DNA from: Candidatus Nanopelagicales bacterium
GTDB lineage: Bacteria; Actinomycetota; Actinomycetes; S36-B12
Direction of reading: 5' to 3'
NCBI GenBank assembly: GCA_028687755.1
Contig: JAQTZL010000004.1
Span: 124,001 to 188,000 of the forward strand
DNA length: 64,000 nucleotides
This document shows, in pieces, positions 34,546-43,699 of this stretch. Position 1 is the stretch's first letter; the number at the start of each line of letters is the position of its first letter. Made by a program: the position numbers and the translations under genes. The notes under the pieces were generated by a model. It searched no databases and was not told the DNA's origin. It saw nothing but the letters and a program-made list of their open reading frames with translations.

Positions 34546-35598
34546 TCAACGCTGGCGAATCACAATTGGGTCGGCATCGCGGAAGCGCGAGTTGGCGTAG
34601 AGCTGGTTGCCATCTTGGGTAGTGAAGCCAGTGAGGCTTGGTTTGACCCCATCAAAGACCGCGGTGCACGGCGATTCCATCAGCAGTGCCCATTCCCGTT
34701 TCAACAGGTTCTCTTGCAGCATGCCTTCGACATATCGGTTGTGAGTGCCCACAGCAAGGAAGCGAACTTTTTGAGCGATGAGTTCCAAATTCGGCAGAAT
34801 CACATCCAGTTCGCGCCCTTGTAAGTCGATATGGAGCAAGTCAGTTGGTTCATCACCAGCGAGCAAGGTTTCCAAGGTCACTGTTGGAACAGCTATGTGA
34901 TCAAAAAAGGCACCGCGGTAATCCATGTGTGCGTTGTCGTCAGTACTGACAGCGCCGCCCATGTCATCGTCAGTTAATTTGGGAAATTGCAACGTGGTTT
35001 CCTCGAACCAGCACGCTGCCTGCACCACGGTCATATCCGTTGGATGAATGCTGAGTTGTTCGCGAATTGATTGACTGTCTCCGGCTACGCGGCGTACTTC
35101 AATGTTGTTGTCCTGTGCATGCTGAACTGCCCACCCTGCACGCATTTCATCGGCTTCTACTGCAATACCGGTGACACTCTTGCCTTCGCGCCTGGCGATT
35201 GCTGCACCCATCACAACCCAAGGTGCCCAACCGGCGCCTACTTCAACAATGCGATACGAATCGCGATCGTTCATGAGCGAAAGTCCAAGGCCGACATACT
35301 CTTCGGCCTCTGAACGGTATCCGTCTGTTGGCACCGGCAATCGGTCTGTTGAGGTTCCGGCAAGTTCTTGCGGCGCCCACGGCAGCATGCCGATGCGAGT
35401 ACGAATACCTGCCCAATCAACACGGAAATGTGACTCGGCGTCAGGTGTTATCTGAGCGCGCAACCGCTGCAGGATGGGAACGATCGCGTGAGGCAAAACG
35501 GGAACATGAAGCCCATTGCCGTACATCGCCACGACAGTTGAGTCCCCCAACTCAGGTGCCGTGGCCTCTTTAACCCCCCTGGAAAGGGGCCAACGCAT
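34546..35598 (-). CDS. FkbM-like methyltransferase family protein
   Basis: A 350-residue protein with an SAM-binding fold: YRIVEVGAGWAPWVVMGAA (motif I), then IAVEADEMRAGWAV. The end part is TLETLLAGDEPTDLLHIDLQ and VGTHNRYVEG in separate segments, the pattern of FkbM-type methyltransferases. The N-terminal 120 residues are not recognised and may bind the acceptor. Start: ATG at 35598 is preferred over an ATG 48 nt upstream, which lies very close to the divergent ABC-F gene. FkbM proteins methylate sugars or lipids; the substrate here is unknown. Confidence 0.7.
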   Translation of the reverse strand: MRWPLSRGVKEATAPELGDSTVVAMYGNGLHVPVLPHAIVPILQRLRAQITPDAESHFRVDWAGIRTRIGMLPWAPQELAGTSTDRLPVPTDGYRSEAEEYVGLGLSLMNDRDSYRIVEVGAGWAPWVVMGAAIARREGKSVTGIAVEADEMRAGWAVQHAQDNNIEVRRVAGDSQSIREQLSIHPTDMTVVQAACWFEETTLQFPKLTDDDMGGAVSTDDNAHMDYRGAFFDHIAVPTVTLETLLAGDEPTDLLHIDLQGRELDVILPNLELIAQKVRFLAVGTHNRYVEGMLQENLLKREWALLMESPCTAVFDGVKPSLTGFTTQDGNQLYANSRFRDADPIVIRQR

Positions 35599-35663
35599 CC
35601 GCGGAATGTAGCCGATCAATGTGCGCCGTGTCGCACATTTGAGCACTTTGCGAGGATGGCGTC

Positions 35664-37466
35664 GTGGCCCCCAAGAATCTCGTCAATATTGAAGCTGTCT
35701 CAAAGTCCTTCGGCAAGCGCCCACTCCTTGAGGGAGTTTCCCTAGGGGTGAGCGCTGGTGAGCGGATCGCTGTGGTGGGTCGTAATGGCGCCGGCAAGAG
35801 CACTTTGCTCAAGGTTTTCACAGGAGCAGAGAGCGTTGATTCTGGTCGAGTGACCGTGGGTTCTGATGTGCACGTTGAAATGGTTTCCCAGGTGGACAGC
35901 CCCGATGCTGATGCCACCGTGGCCAGCGTGGTCGTTCCCGGACGCCCCATTCATGAATGGGCCGGCGATGCCCGGGTCCGCGATGTACTCACCGGATTAC
36001 TTGGAGGGTTCAACGAAGAACTCCTGAATGCTCGCGTTGCGTCGATGTCGGGAGGCGAACGTCGACGGGTGCAGTTAGCAAAAGCGCTTATTAATGACTG
36101 TGACCTGCTGTTGCTCGATGAACCAACGAACCATCTTGATGTTGATGTCATCTCATGGCTCGTTGACCATCTGAAGTCACGCCCGAAATTAGCGATCGTG
36201 GTCGTCACGCACGATCGCTGGTTCTTGGACGCATTATGTGATCGCACCTGGGAAGTAGTGCTCGGCCAAGTCGAAGAATATGACGGTGGCTATTCCGCGT
36301 ATGTACTTGCGAAAGCAGAACGAGACCGCCAAGCATCGTCTTCAGAAGCGCGTCGGCAAAACTTGTTACGTAAAGAACTCGCATGGTTGCGCCGCGGAGC
36401 GCCTGCACGCACATCGAAGCCCAAGTTCCGCATTGATGCTGCAAATGAACTCATTGAAAATGAGCCACCACCACGTAACACCACAGAACTTCTTGCGTTT
36501 GCGGGTGCTCGGCTAGGCAAATCGGTATTTGAACTGCAAGACGCTTCGATGGATATCGCCGGACGCCGACTTCTTGATCGAGTCAATTTGAATTTTGGCC
36601 CTGGTGATCGTATTGGCCTGCTTGGTGCAAATGGTGCAGGTAAAACCTCGCTCATCCGCATGCTGCTTGGTGAACTTCCACCAGCGCAAGGAAAGCTCGT
36701 CACAGGTGTGACCGTGAAGCCGGCCTATCTTTCACAGCACCTTGAAGAGCTTGATCCAAAGTGGCGCGTACTTGAAGCAGTTGAAAAAGTCGCATCACGA
36801 GTTGAGTTGGGTAAAGGACGCGAGCTTTCAGCATCACAACTATGTGAACGTCTTGGCTTTAACGCCGACGGTCAGTGGACACCAGTTGGAGATCTCTCTG
36901 GTGGTGAACGTCGACGCTTGCAATTGACCCGACTTCTCATGGGTGGGCCAAATGTTCTTGTACTCGACGAACCAACGAACGACTTCGATGTTGAGACACT
37001 CACAGCACTCGAAGATCTTCTTGACAGCTTCGCTGGCACGTTGATTGTGATTTCTCACGACCGCTATTTCCTTGAGCGGGTATGCGATGACAACTATGCG
37101 CTCTTTGGCGATGGCACGGTCACGCATCTCACCGGTGGAATTGATGAATTCATTGAGCGTCGTCGGTCAATGCGTGGTCACACTGTTGCCTCGTCGCGAA
37201 CGACGACGTCAGATGTGTCAGAGGCAAAGGCTCAAGCACCGGGCCTGAGTGCTGGCGAACGACGCATTATTGAAAAGGATCTGGCGCGCATTGAACGCAC
37301 GTTGGCCAAGTTGGAAGAAGAAGAGGCCACCATTCACGGCAAGATGGCGGAAGCTGCCACTGATCATGAACGCTTGGGCGAAATGAATCGGCGTTTGCAG
37401 GAAATCGGTCAAAAGCGCGACGGTCTAGACGCCGAATGGCTTGTTGTAGCTGAATCCCTCACCTGA
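35664..37466 (+). CDS. ABC-F family ATPase, Uup-like with C-terminal coiled coil
   Basis: A 600-residue soluble protein with two ABC cassettes and no membrane part. Walker A loops are VGRNGAGKST and LGANGAGKTS, signature motifs SGGERRRVQL and SGGERRRLQL, and Walker B regions end LLDEPTNHLD and LDEPTNDFD. The linker between cassettes is moderately long with Arg-rich patches. The C-terminal about 75 residues (LERTLAKLEEEEATIH...) form a coiled coil typical of Uup. Proteins of this class act on the ribosome or nucleic acid. The start is GTG at 35664. No resistance gene is nearby, so a housekeeping role is likely. Confidence 0.93.
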   Translation: MAPKNLVNIEAVSKSFGKRPLLEGVSLGVSAGERIAVVGRNGAGKSTLLKVFTGAESVDSGRVTVGSDVHVEMVSQVDSPDADATVASVVVPGRPIHEWAGDARVRDVLTGLLGGFNEELLNARVASMSGGERRRVQLAKALINDCDLLLLDEPTNHLDVDVISWLVDHLKSRPKLAIVVVTHDRWFLDALCDRTWEVVLGQVEEYDGGYSAYVLAKAERDRQASSSEARRQNLLRKELAWLRRGAPARTSKPKFRIDAANELIENEPPPRNTTELLAFAGARLGKSVFELQDASMDIAGRRLLDRVNLNFGPGDRIGLLGANGAGKTSLIRMLLGELPPAQGKLVTGVTVKPAYLSQHLEELDPKWRVLEAVEKVASRVELGKGRELSASQLCERLGFNADGQWTPVGDLSGGERRRLQLTRLLMGGPNVLVLDEPTNDFDVETLTALEDLLDSFAGTLIVISHDRYFLERVCDDNYALFGDGTVTHLTGGIDEFIERRRSMRGHTVASSRTTTSDVSEAKAQAPGLSAGERRIIEKDLARIERTLAKLEEEEATIHGKMAEAATDHERLGEMNRRLQEIGQKRDGLDAEWLVVAESLT

Positions 37467-37488
37467 TAATCGCCGCTAGACTCTGATA

Positions 37489-38391
37489 ATGACTCTGCCA
37501 CAGCGCCGTATTGGTGATCTTCAGGTTTCTTCCGTTGGTATCGGTTGCATGCCAATGTCATTTCCCGTCAAACTAGAAAACCGCGAAGGCATGATTGCGA
37601 CGATTCATCGCGCACTTGATCTTGGCGTGACCTTCTTTGATACCGCAAATATCTACGCACCATCATCATCAACGATGGGCCACAACGAATTGCTCGTTGC
37701 TGAAGCGATGCGCAGTTACACCGGATCAGCAAACATGGCTGACGTGCTGGTGACCACGAAGGGCGGCATTACCCGTGAATCAGGTGGCGTGTACGGCCAA
37801 GATTCACGCCCAGAAGCATTGCGCGCTGCATGTGAAAAGAGTTTGAAAAATTTGGGAGTCTCACAAATTGAGCTCTACCAGCATCACCGCCCAGATCTCA
37901 CAATTCCTTACATTGATCAGATGAAGGCCCTATTGGCACTCAAGAATGACGGACTCATCAAGCGAGTTGGCATTTCAAATGCCGATGATGTTCAGATCAA
38001 CATTGCCATAGACATTCTTGGTGGCCCAGCTGATGGTGGCTTGGTATCAGTACAGAACCAATACTCACCTAAGTACCGCGCTAACACTGTTGCGCTTCAT
38101 CGTTGCACCGAACTTGGTTTGGCTTACTTGCCATGGTCACCACTTGGTGGAGCATCACAGCACGCAGAAGTGGGATCACGTTATGTGGACTTTGCTGAAG
38201 TTGGCGTTGAAGTGAACGCGACTGCTCAGGAAGTTGCGCTTGCGTGGCTCTCACAGCTTTCGCCGGTCGTGATCAATATTCCAGGTGCGACTCGCCCTGA
38301 GACGGTTGATTCCATCGTTCGTTCGGCAACGGTGAAGTTGTCAGCAGAGCAAATGACTCGGTTGAACAACACAGTTCCTGAAACTGCGTAA
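37489..38391 (+). CDS. Aldo/keto reductase
   Basis: A 300-residue (beta/alpha)8 NADPH-dependent oxidoreductase. The catalytic tetrad is visible in FFDTANIY (Asp and Tyr), VTTKGG (Lys) and YQHHRPD (His). The later AWLSQLSPVVINIPGATRPE block is typical. It reduces aldehydes or sugars; the sequence does not fix the substrate. It follows the ABC-F gene by 22 nt and precedes the NDH-2 gene by 32 nt on the same strand, so the three could be co-transcribed, although the functions do not suggest a pathway. Confidence 0.92.
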   Translation: MTLPQRRIGDLQVSSVGIGCMPMSFPVKLENREGMIATIHRALDLGVTFFDTANIYAPSSSTMGHNELLVAEAMRSYTGSANMADVLVTTKGGITRESGGVYGQDSRPEALRAACEKSLKNLGVSQIELYQHHRPDLTIPYIDQMKALLALKNDGLIKRVGISNADDVQINIAIDILGGPADGGLVSVQNQYSPKYRANTVALHRCTELGLAYLPWSPLGGASQHAEVGSRYVDFAEVGVEVNATAQEVALAWLSQLSPVVINIPGATRPETVDSIVRSATVKLSAEQMTRLNNTVPETA

Positions 38392-38423
38392 GCGATCTGC
38401 ATTATTAACTTTAGGTAGCGGCT

Positions 38424-39653
38424 ATGAATGAAGCTCGTGAAAGCGATCGTAAGGTCTTAATCATCGGCGCGGGATTTGGTGGGCTCCGTGCTGCTCGTGA
38501 AATGAGCAAGACCGATGGAATTCATGTCACGTTGATTGATCGCAACCCGTATCAACTCTTTGCGCCATTGCTTTATCAGGTTGCAACAGGTGGCTTGTCG
38601 GAGGACGACATCGCATATTCAGTGCGGGGAGCTATCCCAGGTGTTGATTTCCGCCGTGGAGATGTTGTACGCATCGATACTGAGCGCAAGAACATCCGCC
38701 TTGAAGACGGCGCAGTACTGCCATTCGACGATTTGGTTCTCGCAACAGGGAGCACGGGGACAACTTTTGGTGTGCCAGGTGTTGCTGAACATGCGTTGCA
38801 AATGAAGACCATGGGGCAAGCGCGGGAGATCCGCAATAGCTTGCTCAACACTTATGAAGAGATTGAAAACGGGCATCGTCCAAAAGAGCATTTGCGCGTG
38901 GTTGTTGTTGGTGGCGGGCCAACGGGGGTTGAAGTAACAGGTGCAGTTGCTGAACTTCAGCGTTCAATGAAGCGTGAATTCCCTGACTTGGCCGAGTTCG
39001 CATCGGTAACTTTGGTTGAGGCTGGCCCGCGTTTGTTGCCGATGTTCAGTGAGAAGTCGAGTGCACATGCAAAGAGTGAACTCGAAGATCTTGGCGCAAG
39101 AGTTTTAGTAGATGCATCCGTTGACCGCATGTATCCAACTGACGTTCATTTGAAGTCAGGCGAAGTGCTGAACGCGGGAACGATTGTCTGGGCCGCTGGT
39201 GTCGCTGCTCATGAACAGTGGGCGACCCTTGGTTTAGCGGACCGTTCCTACCGACTTCGTGTTGATAAGAACTTGGAGCTGACCGACGGCGTGTGGATCA
39301 TTGGTGATGCGGCGTCCTTAGAAGGTCCAGATGGTCGGCCACTTCCCATGATTGCCCCTGTTGCGATGCAAATGGGTATTCACGTTGGCAAGCAGATTAA
39401 GGCCAAGCATCAAGGCAAGACGCTGACCGAATTTGTCTACAAGGACAAAGGCCAAATGGCCACGATTGGGCGCCGTCGTGCAGTCGTTGAGGCCAAGGGC
39501 ATCCGCCTACATGGCACGCCAGCGTGGTTGGCGTGGCTTGGATTGCATGTGTTCTATTTGACTGGTGGCCGTAACCGGGTAAGCGTCGTAGCCAACTGGA
39601 TGTGGAATTACTTGGTCTGGGGAGTGGGCTCGCGCCCCGTTGTCATTGACTAA
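38424..39653 (+). CDS. Type II NADH dehydrogenase (NDH-2)
   Basis: A 409-residue flavoprotein with FAD-binding IIGAGFGGLRAA at the N-terminus and NADH-binding VVVGGGPTGVEVTGA in the middle. NPYQLFAPLLYQVATGGLS is the family's active-site loop. The C-terminus ends in a hydrophobic helix (AWLAWLGLHVFYL) and NWMWNYLVWG that docks on the membrane. It oxidises NADH and reduces quinone without pumping protons. The ATG at 38424 is preceded by TAGG and AGG-type sequence. It is upstream of the CsoR-type gene, which has its own promoter. Confidence 0.92.
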   Translation: MNEARESDRKVLIIGAGFGGLRAAREMSKTDGIHVTLIDRNPYQLFAPLLYQVATGGLSEDDIAYSVRGAIPGVDFRRGDVVRIDTERKNIRLEDGAVLPFDDLVLATGSTGTTFGVPGVAEHALQMKTMGQAREIRNSLLNTYEEIENGHRPKEHLRVVVVGGGPTGVEVTGAVAELQRSMKREFPDLAEFASVTLVEAGPRLLPMFSEKSSAHAKSELEDLGARVLVDASVDRMYPTDVHLKSGEVLNAGTIVWAAGVAAHEQWATLGLADRSYRLRVDKNLELTDGVWIIGDAASLEGPDGRPLPMIAPVAMQMGIHVGKQIKAKHQGKTLTEFVYKDKGQMATIGRRRAVVEAKGIRLHGTPAWLAWLGLHVFYLTGGRNRVSVVANWMWNYLVWGVGSRPVVID

Positions 39654-39677
39654 CTGATCCATTGCCAAGATGCCAGA

Positions 39678-39692
39678 TACCCCCAGTGGGTA
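39678..39692. promoter_or_regulatory. CsoR-type operator
   Basis: TACCC (39678-39682) and GGGTA (39688-39692) form an inverted repeat with a C-rich centre, the classical CsoR-family form. It lies in the spacer between a possible -35 (TGCCAG, 39671) and -10 (TAGACT, 39694) of the regulator gene. Self-repression is inferred. Confidence 0.7.
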
Positions 39693-39717
39693 CTAGACTG
39701 TCGTTTTGGAGGTAGCC

Positions 39718-39999
39718 ATGTCAGAGGTTTCAGCGAGCAACGCCGCAGTTCTCGTGCGCTTGCGCCGCATTGAAGGTCAAATCCGTGGGTTGCATCGGAT
39801 GGTTGAAGAAGACACGCAATGCATGGATGTACTGACTCAAGTGTCAGCCGTAACAAAGGCGCTGCAGTCAGTGGCAATCCTCATGCTTGAAGGTCACTTG
39901 GCTGAATGTGTCACCAACGCAATGAACGATGACACTGTTGACATGGACGAAAAATTGACTGAAGTCACCGCTGCAATTGCACGTTTGGTGCGTAGTTAG
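39718..39999 (+). CDS. CsoR-family metal-sensing repressor
   Basis: A 93-residue all-helical repressor with RIEGQIRGLHRMVEED and the metal-binding residues C35, H60 and C64, the same C-H-C pattern as copper-sensing CsoR. It would leave DNA when Cu(I) binds. GGAGGTAGCC gives the ATG at 39718. Its own promoter contains a matching operator. No copper ATPase or chaperone gene adjoins it, so either it regulates genes elsewhere or the system is reduced to self-control. Copper is the best guess; other members sense Ni, persulfide or formaldehyde, but these have different ligands. Confidence 0.88.
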   Translation: MSEVSASNAAVLVRLRRIEGQIRGLHRMVEEDTQCMDVLTQVSAVTKALQSVAILMLEGHLAECVTNAMNDDTVDMDEKLTEVTAAIARLVRS

Positions 40000-40030
40000 T
40001 TACAGCGAGTTTCACCTTTGCTATTCCTAC

Positions 40031-40918
40031 CTAAATTGTGCTGGCAATCTGCGTGATTTCCACGGTTACACCCAAGCTGCCGCTCTTCCCTCCGGCGTAA
40101 ATACCTTTAAGTGGCGGCACATCGCCGTAGTCGCGCCCCCGCGCGACCACGACGTGCGCCGCACCAACCGCACGATTATTTGTTGGATCAATTGCGTGCC
40201 AACCGTGATCCCAGTACTCCACCCAGGCGTGTGATTCACCAGTCACGGTCATCCCCATCGCCTCTTCTTCACAATGCAGATAACCACTGACGTATCGCGA
40301 TGGAATGCGCAATGCGCGCAGGATCGACAACATCGCATGAGTGAAGTCTTGGCATACACCAACGCCACTTGCCCATGCTTGACCCGCGGTTGTCGAGACA
40401 TTGGTTGCGCCAGGTGTGTAGGTAATTTGATTGCGCACTGCTTCCATCGCTGCGTGCACGGCGATCGCAGGGCTGCCGGTATGTCGCAAGTCGCGTACGA
40501 CGGACATGCGTGAGACATCTGTATCGGGCGCATCAACGTATGAGGTGCTTGTGAGAAATTCCACCCAGCGATCTTGGGTTTCATCACTATGCACGCTATG
40601 CCAAGAGCCACCGAGTGCTTCAGCTTTCATCGGCGGAATATCGACGGTGCTGACAGAGGTAACTTCAAGCACTCGATGCGGAGTATGTACATCGAAGGAT
40701 TCAACGAGTGCGCCCCAATAATCTGTATAGCTTTGAATAGCTGCATATGGCTCAATGCGAAGTTCGTGACTCAGTAGCACCTGACCATCGCCATTGAGTG
40801 GACTCATCCGCACTTCATTGAATGAGGCTTCAACAGATGCTGCGTACTGGTAGCCGGTGTGATGTGAAATGCGCAATCGACGGCCGGTATGTATCGCGGT
40901 GCTCATTAGTGGCTCCAA
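40031..40918 (-). CDS. Transglutaminase-like protein of the ATP-grasp/alpha-E trio
   Basis: A 295-residue protein with an N-terminal beta domain (HHTGYQYAASVEASFNEVR) and a transglutaminase core: Cys in GVCQDFTHAM, His in SHAWVEYWD and Asp in WHAIDPTNN. These proteins form a conserved set with an alpha-E protein and a circularly permuted ATP-grasp, thought to build or cut a peptide. All three lie in order here on one strand, overlapping (13 nt with the next gene). Function of the set is still unclear. Its ATG at 40918 is used. Confidence 0.87.
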   Translation of the reverse strand: MEPLMSTAIHTGRRLRISHHTGYQYAASVEASFNEVRMSPLNGDGQVLLSHELRIEPYAAIQSYTDYWGALVESFDVHTPHRVLEVTSVSTVDIPPMKAEALGGSWHSVHSDETQDRWVEFLTSTSYVDAPDTDVSRMSVVRDLRHTGSPAIAVHAAMEAVRNQITYTPGATNVSTTAGQAWASGVGVCQDFTHAMLSILRALRIPSRYVSGYLHCEEEAMGMTVTGESHAWVEYWDHGWHAIDPTNNRAVGAAHVVVARGRDYGDVPPLKGIYAGGKSGSLGVTVEITQIASTI

Positions 40919-41811
40919 ACGATTGTGCCGTGTTGGCGGAAGAAAGCCTTATTTGCTTGATTTGATGCACGGATAGCTGCTTGGCGCGCATCGGCAATCA
41001 AACGATTAATTTCCACCGGATCATCACTTGTGGTGTATTCCAGTGAGGAGCGAAGCATGCCGACTTCACGCAACAACATGCCGCCATCGCCAACACCCAA
41101 ACTCTCTAGGGCACGAACGGCCAACTCAGCATCTGCTGCACACATGCGCATTGAACGTGGGAATGTTTCATCTAGTACAAGGAACTTGCGCACATCTGCA
41201 CCTTGAAAAGGTCCGCTCTTACGCAAGAAGGCTGAGAGCGCACCAGCTGCACGGAGCACTGCAACTGGTCCCGAGTTTGGCCACAACTGCTCATGTCGCA
41301 TGGCGAGCAATCTGCCCATCATGTCGATGCGTTCGATATTGCGACCGAGTTTCATGAAGTAGTACGCCTCATCGCGCGGCATGGTCCAGTCGATTACACC
41401 GTTGACCACAAGCAAGCGTTCCAAGATGCGGTGAAGTCCAACACCGGGGCTTGATGAATGGGTAAGCCCGCGTGAGAGAAACAGGTGAGCCGCGTTCAGT
41501 GCTTCGAACGTGTCAGTGGAAAGTGAATCTCGAACCGCGCGTGCGTTGTCACGCCCAGCGCCAACTGCGCCCGTGATTGTTGCCGGCAATCCAGATTCGC
41601 CAACAACGCTTCGCACCAACAACAAACCATCTTCAACACCAATGTGCGGCAAGGAGAGTGCATCAAGGAGTACCGCGCAAGCCATTGGCTCTGAGATCGA
41701 CTGATCTTCAACGATGAGCTGATAGTGCTCACCCAAGATACGAGTCGTTGCTTCAGCGCGTTCGATATAGCGCCCAAGCCAAAAGAAGGATTCTGCAATG
41801 CGACTCAACAT
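40906..41811 (-). CDS. Alpha-E domain protein
   Basis: A 301-residue all-helical protein of the alpha-E (DUF403) type. The N-terminal RIAESFFWLGRYIERAEATTRI is the recognised family start, with later LARY-like helices (e.g. AYYFMKLGRNIERIDMMGRL). It lies between the transglutaminase-like and the ATP-grasp genes, overlapping both. Its function is unknown in the family; partner of the ATP-grasp enzyme is likely. The order matches that in many bacteria. Start ATG at 41811. Confidence 0.87.
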   Translation of the reverse strand: MLSRIAESFFWLGRYIERAEATTRILGEHYQLIVEDQSISEPMACAVLLDALSLPHIGVEDGLLLVRSVVGESGLPATITGAVGAGRDNARAVRDSLSTDTFEALNAAHLFLSRGLTHSSSPGVGLHRILERLLVVNGVIDWTMPRDEAYYFMKLGRNIERIDMMGRLLAMRHEQLWPNSGPVAVLRAAGALSAFLRKSGPFQGADVRKFLVLDETFPRSMRMCAADAELAVRALESLGVGDGGMLLREVGMLRSSLEYTTSDDPVEINRLIADARQAAIRASNQANKAFFRQHGTIVWSH

Positions 41812-43373
41812 GACATGCCCCCTTGCTGCTGCTGACGTTCCTGTTGCAACATCCGGTCGTCGTGAGCAGATGGCGCATCCAGGCGCTCGGGAACATCCAT
41901 GTCGATCGTGACCGCGCGAGGAACCTCAAGAGGGATCGGTCGCTCGATCGTCATGGAGTCTTCAAGTACCCACGTATCTTTTGAGCCTCCGCCTTGACTT
42001 GAATTCACAACGAGACTGCCTTCTGGCAAAGCCACCCGGCTCAAACCACCGGGAAGCACATAGACGTTCTTGCCGTCGTTAACGGCAAATGGCCGTAAGT
42101 CCACATGGCGCGGACTAATGGATCCGTCATCAACAATTGTGGGGTAGGTAGAAAAACGCACCACTGGCTGAGCGATCCAGCCGCGTGGGTCTTCCTTCAC
42201 CGCCTTAATCGCTCCAAGGATTTCTTTTTCAGTCGCGGTCGGGCCCATGACCAGGCCGTAACCGCCGGAACCATCAGCGGGCTTGACGACCATGCTTTCA
42301 ATATTTGCAATCACATGTTCGCGCTGCTCTGGATCGCTGAGGTCGTAGGTATCAACATTTGGAAGGATTGGTTCTTCACCGAGGTAATAACGAATCAACG
42401 CTGGTACATAGGGATAGACAGCCTTGTCATCGGCAACACCGTTGCCAATGGCGTTAGCGATACCCACATTGCCTGCGCGCGCAACGTTAATGAGCCCTGG
42501 AACTCCCAGCACACTGTCTGCATTGAGGTGCACAGGATCCAGGAAGTCGTCATCAATGCGCCGATAAATCACATCAACGACACGTGGCCCTGAAGTCGTG
42601 CGCATCCAAACACGACCTTCACGGCAATAAAGATCGCGGCCTTCCACGAGCTCTACGCCCATATAGCGCGCAAGAAATGCATGTTCATAGTGGGCAGAGT
42701 TGTGAACACCAGGAGTGAGCACAACAACGTTTGGATCGTTCACAGATTCATTTGCTGATGCGCGCAGAGCTTCCAGTAAGCGTTCTGGATATTCAGTGAT
42801 GGGGCGAACTCGGTGCTTGGCAAAGACTTCAGGAAGAACGTGAGCGAGCGTGCGTCGGTTTTCTAAGACATAAGAGACGCCTGATGGATTGCGCAGGTTG
42901 TCTTCAAGGACGCGAAACACACCCTGTTCATCGCGAATGAGGTCGATCCCGGAAACGTGAATGCGCACATTGTTCGACGGCTTTAATCCCCACGCTTGGC
43001 GATGAAAGTGAGTGGAACTTGTGACTAGTGAGCGAGGAATGATTTGATCGTTGAGAACTTCCATATCGCCATAGACATCGGCAAGGAACATTTCCAGCGC
43101 ATGTAGGCGCTGAATTACTCCTGCTTCTACATCAGACCATTCTGATGGCGTGATGATTCGCGGAACCAGATCCATGGGTAATGGACGCTCACGCTCACCG
43201 AGGGTGAAGGTGATGCCATGTCGGTCAAGGTAGGAGTCGCGCTGACGAGCACGTTCGGCCAGACCTTCTGGACCGAGTTCATCCAGCGTGGCAGCAAGGG
43301 CACGGTGAGTTGAGCGCGGTTCGCCATCTACGAGCATTTCGTCGTATGGACCTGACCTCGTCGCCACTGACAC
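41805..43373 (-). CDS. Circularly permuted type 2 ATP-grasp protein
   Basis: A 522-residue cytosolic ATP-grasp enzyme. Family blocks are EQGVFRVLEDNLRNPSGVSY, VDVIYRRIDDDFLDP, NAIGNGVADDKAVYPYVP and VVKPADGSGGYGLVMG (the ATP-binding Lys and loop). It may ligate a peptide or amino acid using ATP. I choose the GTG at 43373: GGGAGG is 6 nt upstream, and the frame's upstream part to 43499 has no homology look. It overlaps the alpha-E gene by 7 nt, so the trio is an operon. The product is not known. Confidence 0.9.
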   Translation of the reverse strand: MSVATRSGPYDEMLVDGEPRSTHRALAATLDELGPEGLAERARQRDSYLDRHGITFTLGERERPLPMDLVPRIITPSEWSDVEAGVIQRLHALEMFLADVYGDMEVLNDQIIPRSLVTSSTHFHRQAWGLKPSNNVRIHVSGIDLIRDEQGVFRVLEDNLRNPSGVSYVLENRRTLAHVLPEVFAKHRVRPITEYPERLLEALRASANESVNDPNVVVLTPGVHNSAHYEHAFLARYMGVELVEGRDLYCREGRVWMRTTSGPRVVDVIYRRIDDDFLDPVHLNADSVLGVPGLINVARAGNVGIANAIGNGVADDKAVYPYVPALIRYYLGEEPILPNVDTYDLSDPEQREHVIANIESMVVKPADGSGGYGLVMGPTATEKEILGAIKAVKEDPRGWIAQPVVRFSTYPTIVDDGSISPRHVDLRPFAVNDGKNVYVLPGGLSRVALPEGSLVVNSSQGGGSKDTWVLEDSMTIERPIPLEVPRAVTIDMDVPERLDAPSAHDDRMLQQERQQQQGGMSC

Positions 43374-43536
43374 CACGCACCTCCCGAACCACTGGTCTTG
43401 CAAATTGCCGCGGCCCAGAGGTTCTGAGCACAGTTGTGACGGTAGGGCGCCGGTGTTTCCGCGATGTTGTGCCGTAATTCCAAAATGTTTCGGTTTCAAG
43501 GCGGGTATTGCGCCAATGTTTCGTTAGCGTGAACCC

Positions 43537-43689
43537 GTGATGCTTTCGATGTTCGTTCTGTGGATTTTGGTCTTTTTCGGGATATTCAAAAAATGGCGCT
43601 GGACCCCAGGCTTGGCGCTATTAACCCTGATCGTCACGGTGATCCTGCTCAAGGCTCATATGACCGATCCCATCCCATTGAACTTCTAA
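43537..43689 (+). CDS. Small membrane protein upstream of dsbB (DUF5993-like)
   Basis: A 50-residue protein with two hydrophobic helices around a FKKWRW hairpin, ending HMTDPIPLNF. It is too short for most gene callers. It lies 10 nt before dsbB in the same direction, and similar small proteins occur next to dsbB in other bacteria, so a role in disulfide formation is suggested. A TAGCGT element ends 6 nt before the GTG at 43537, consistent with a leaderless start; the ATG at 43540 is equally possible. Naming as DUF5993 is from memory of that arrangement. Confidence 0.65.
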   Translation: MMLSMFVLWILVFFGIFKKWRWTPGLALLTLIVTVILLKAHMTDPIPLNF

Positions 43690-43699
43690 GGCTGGCGTG

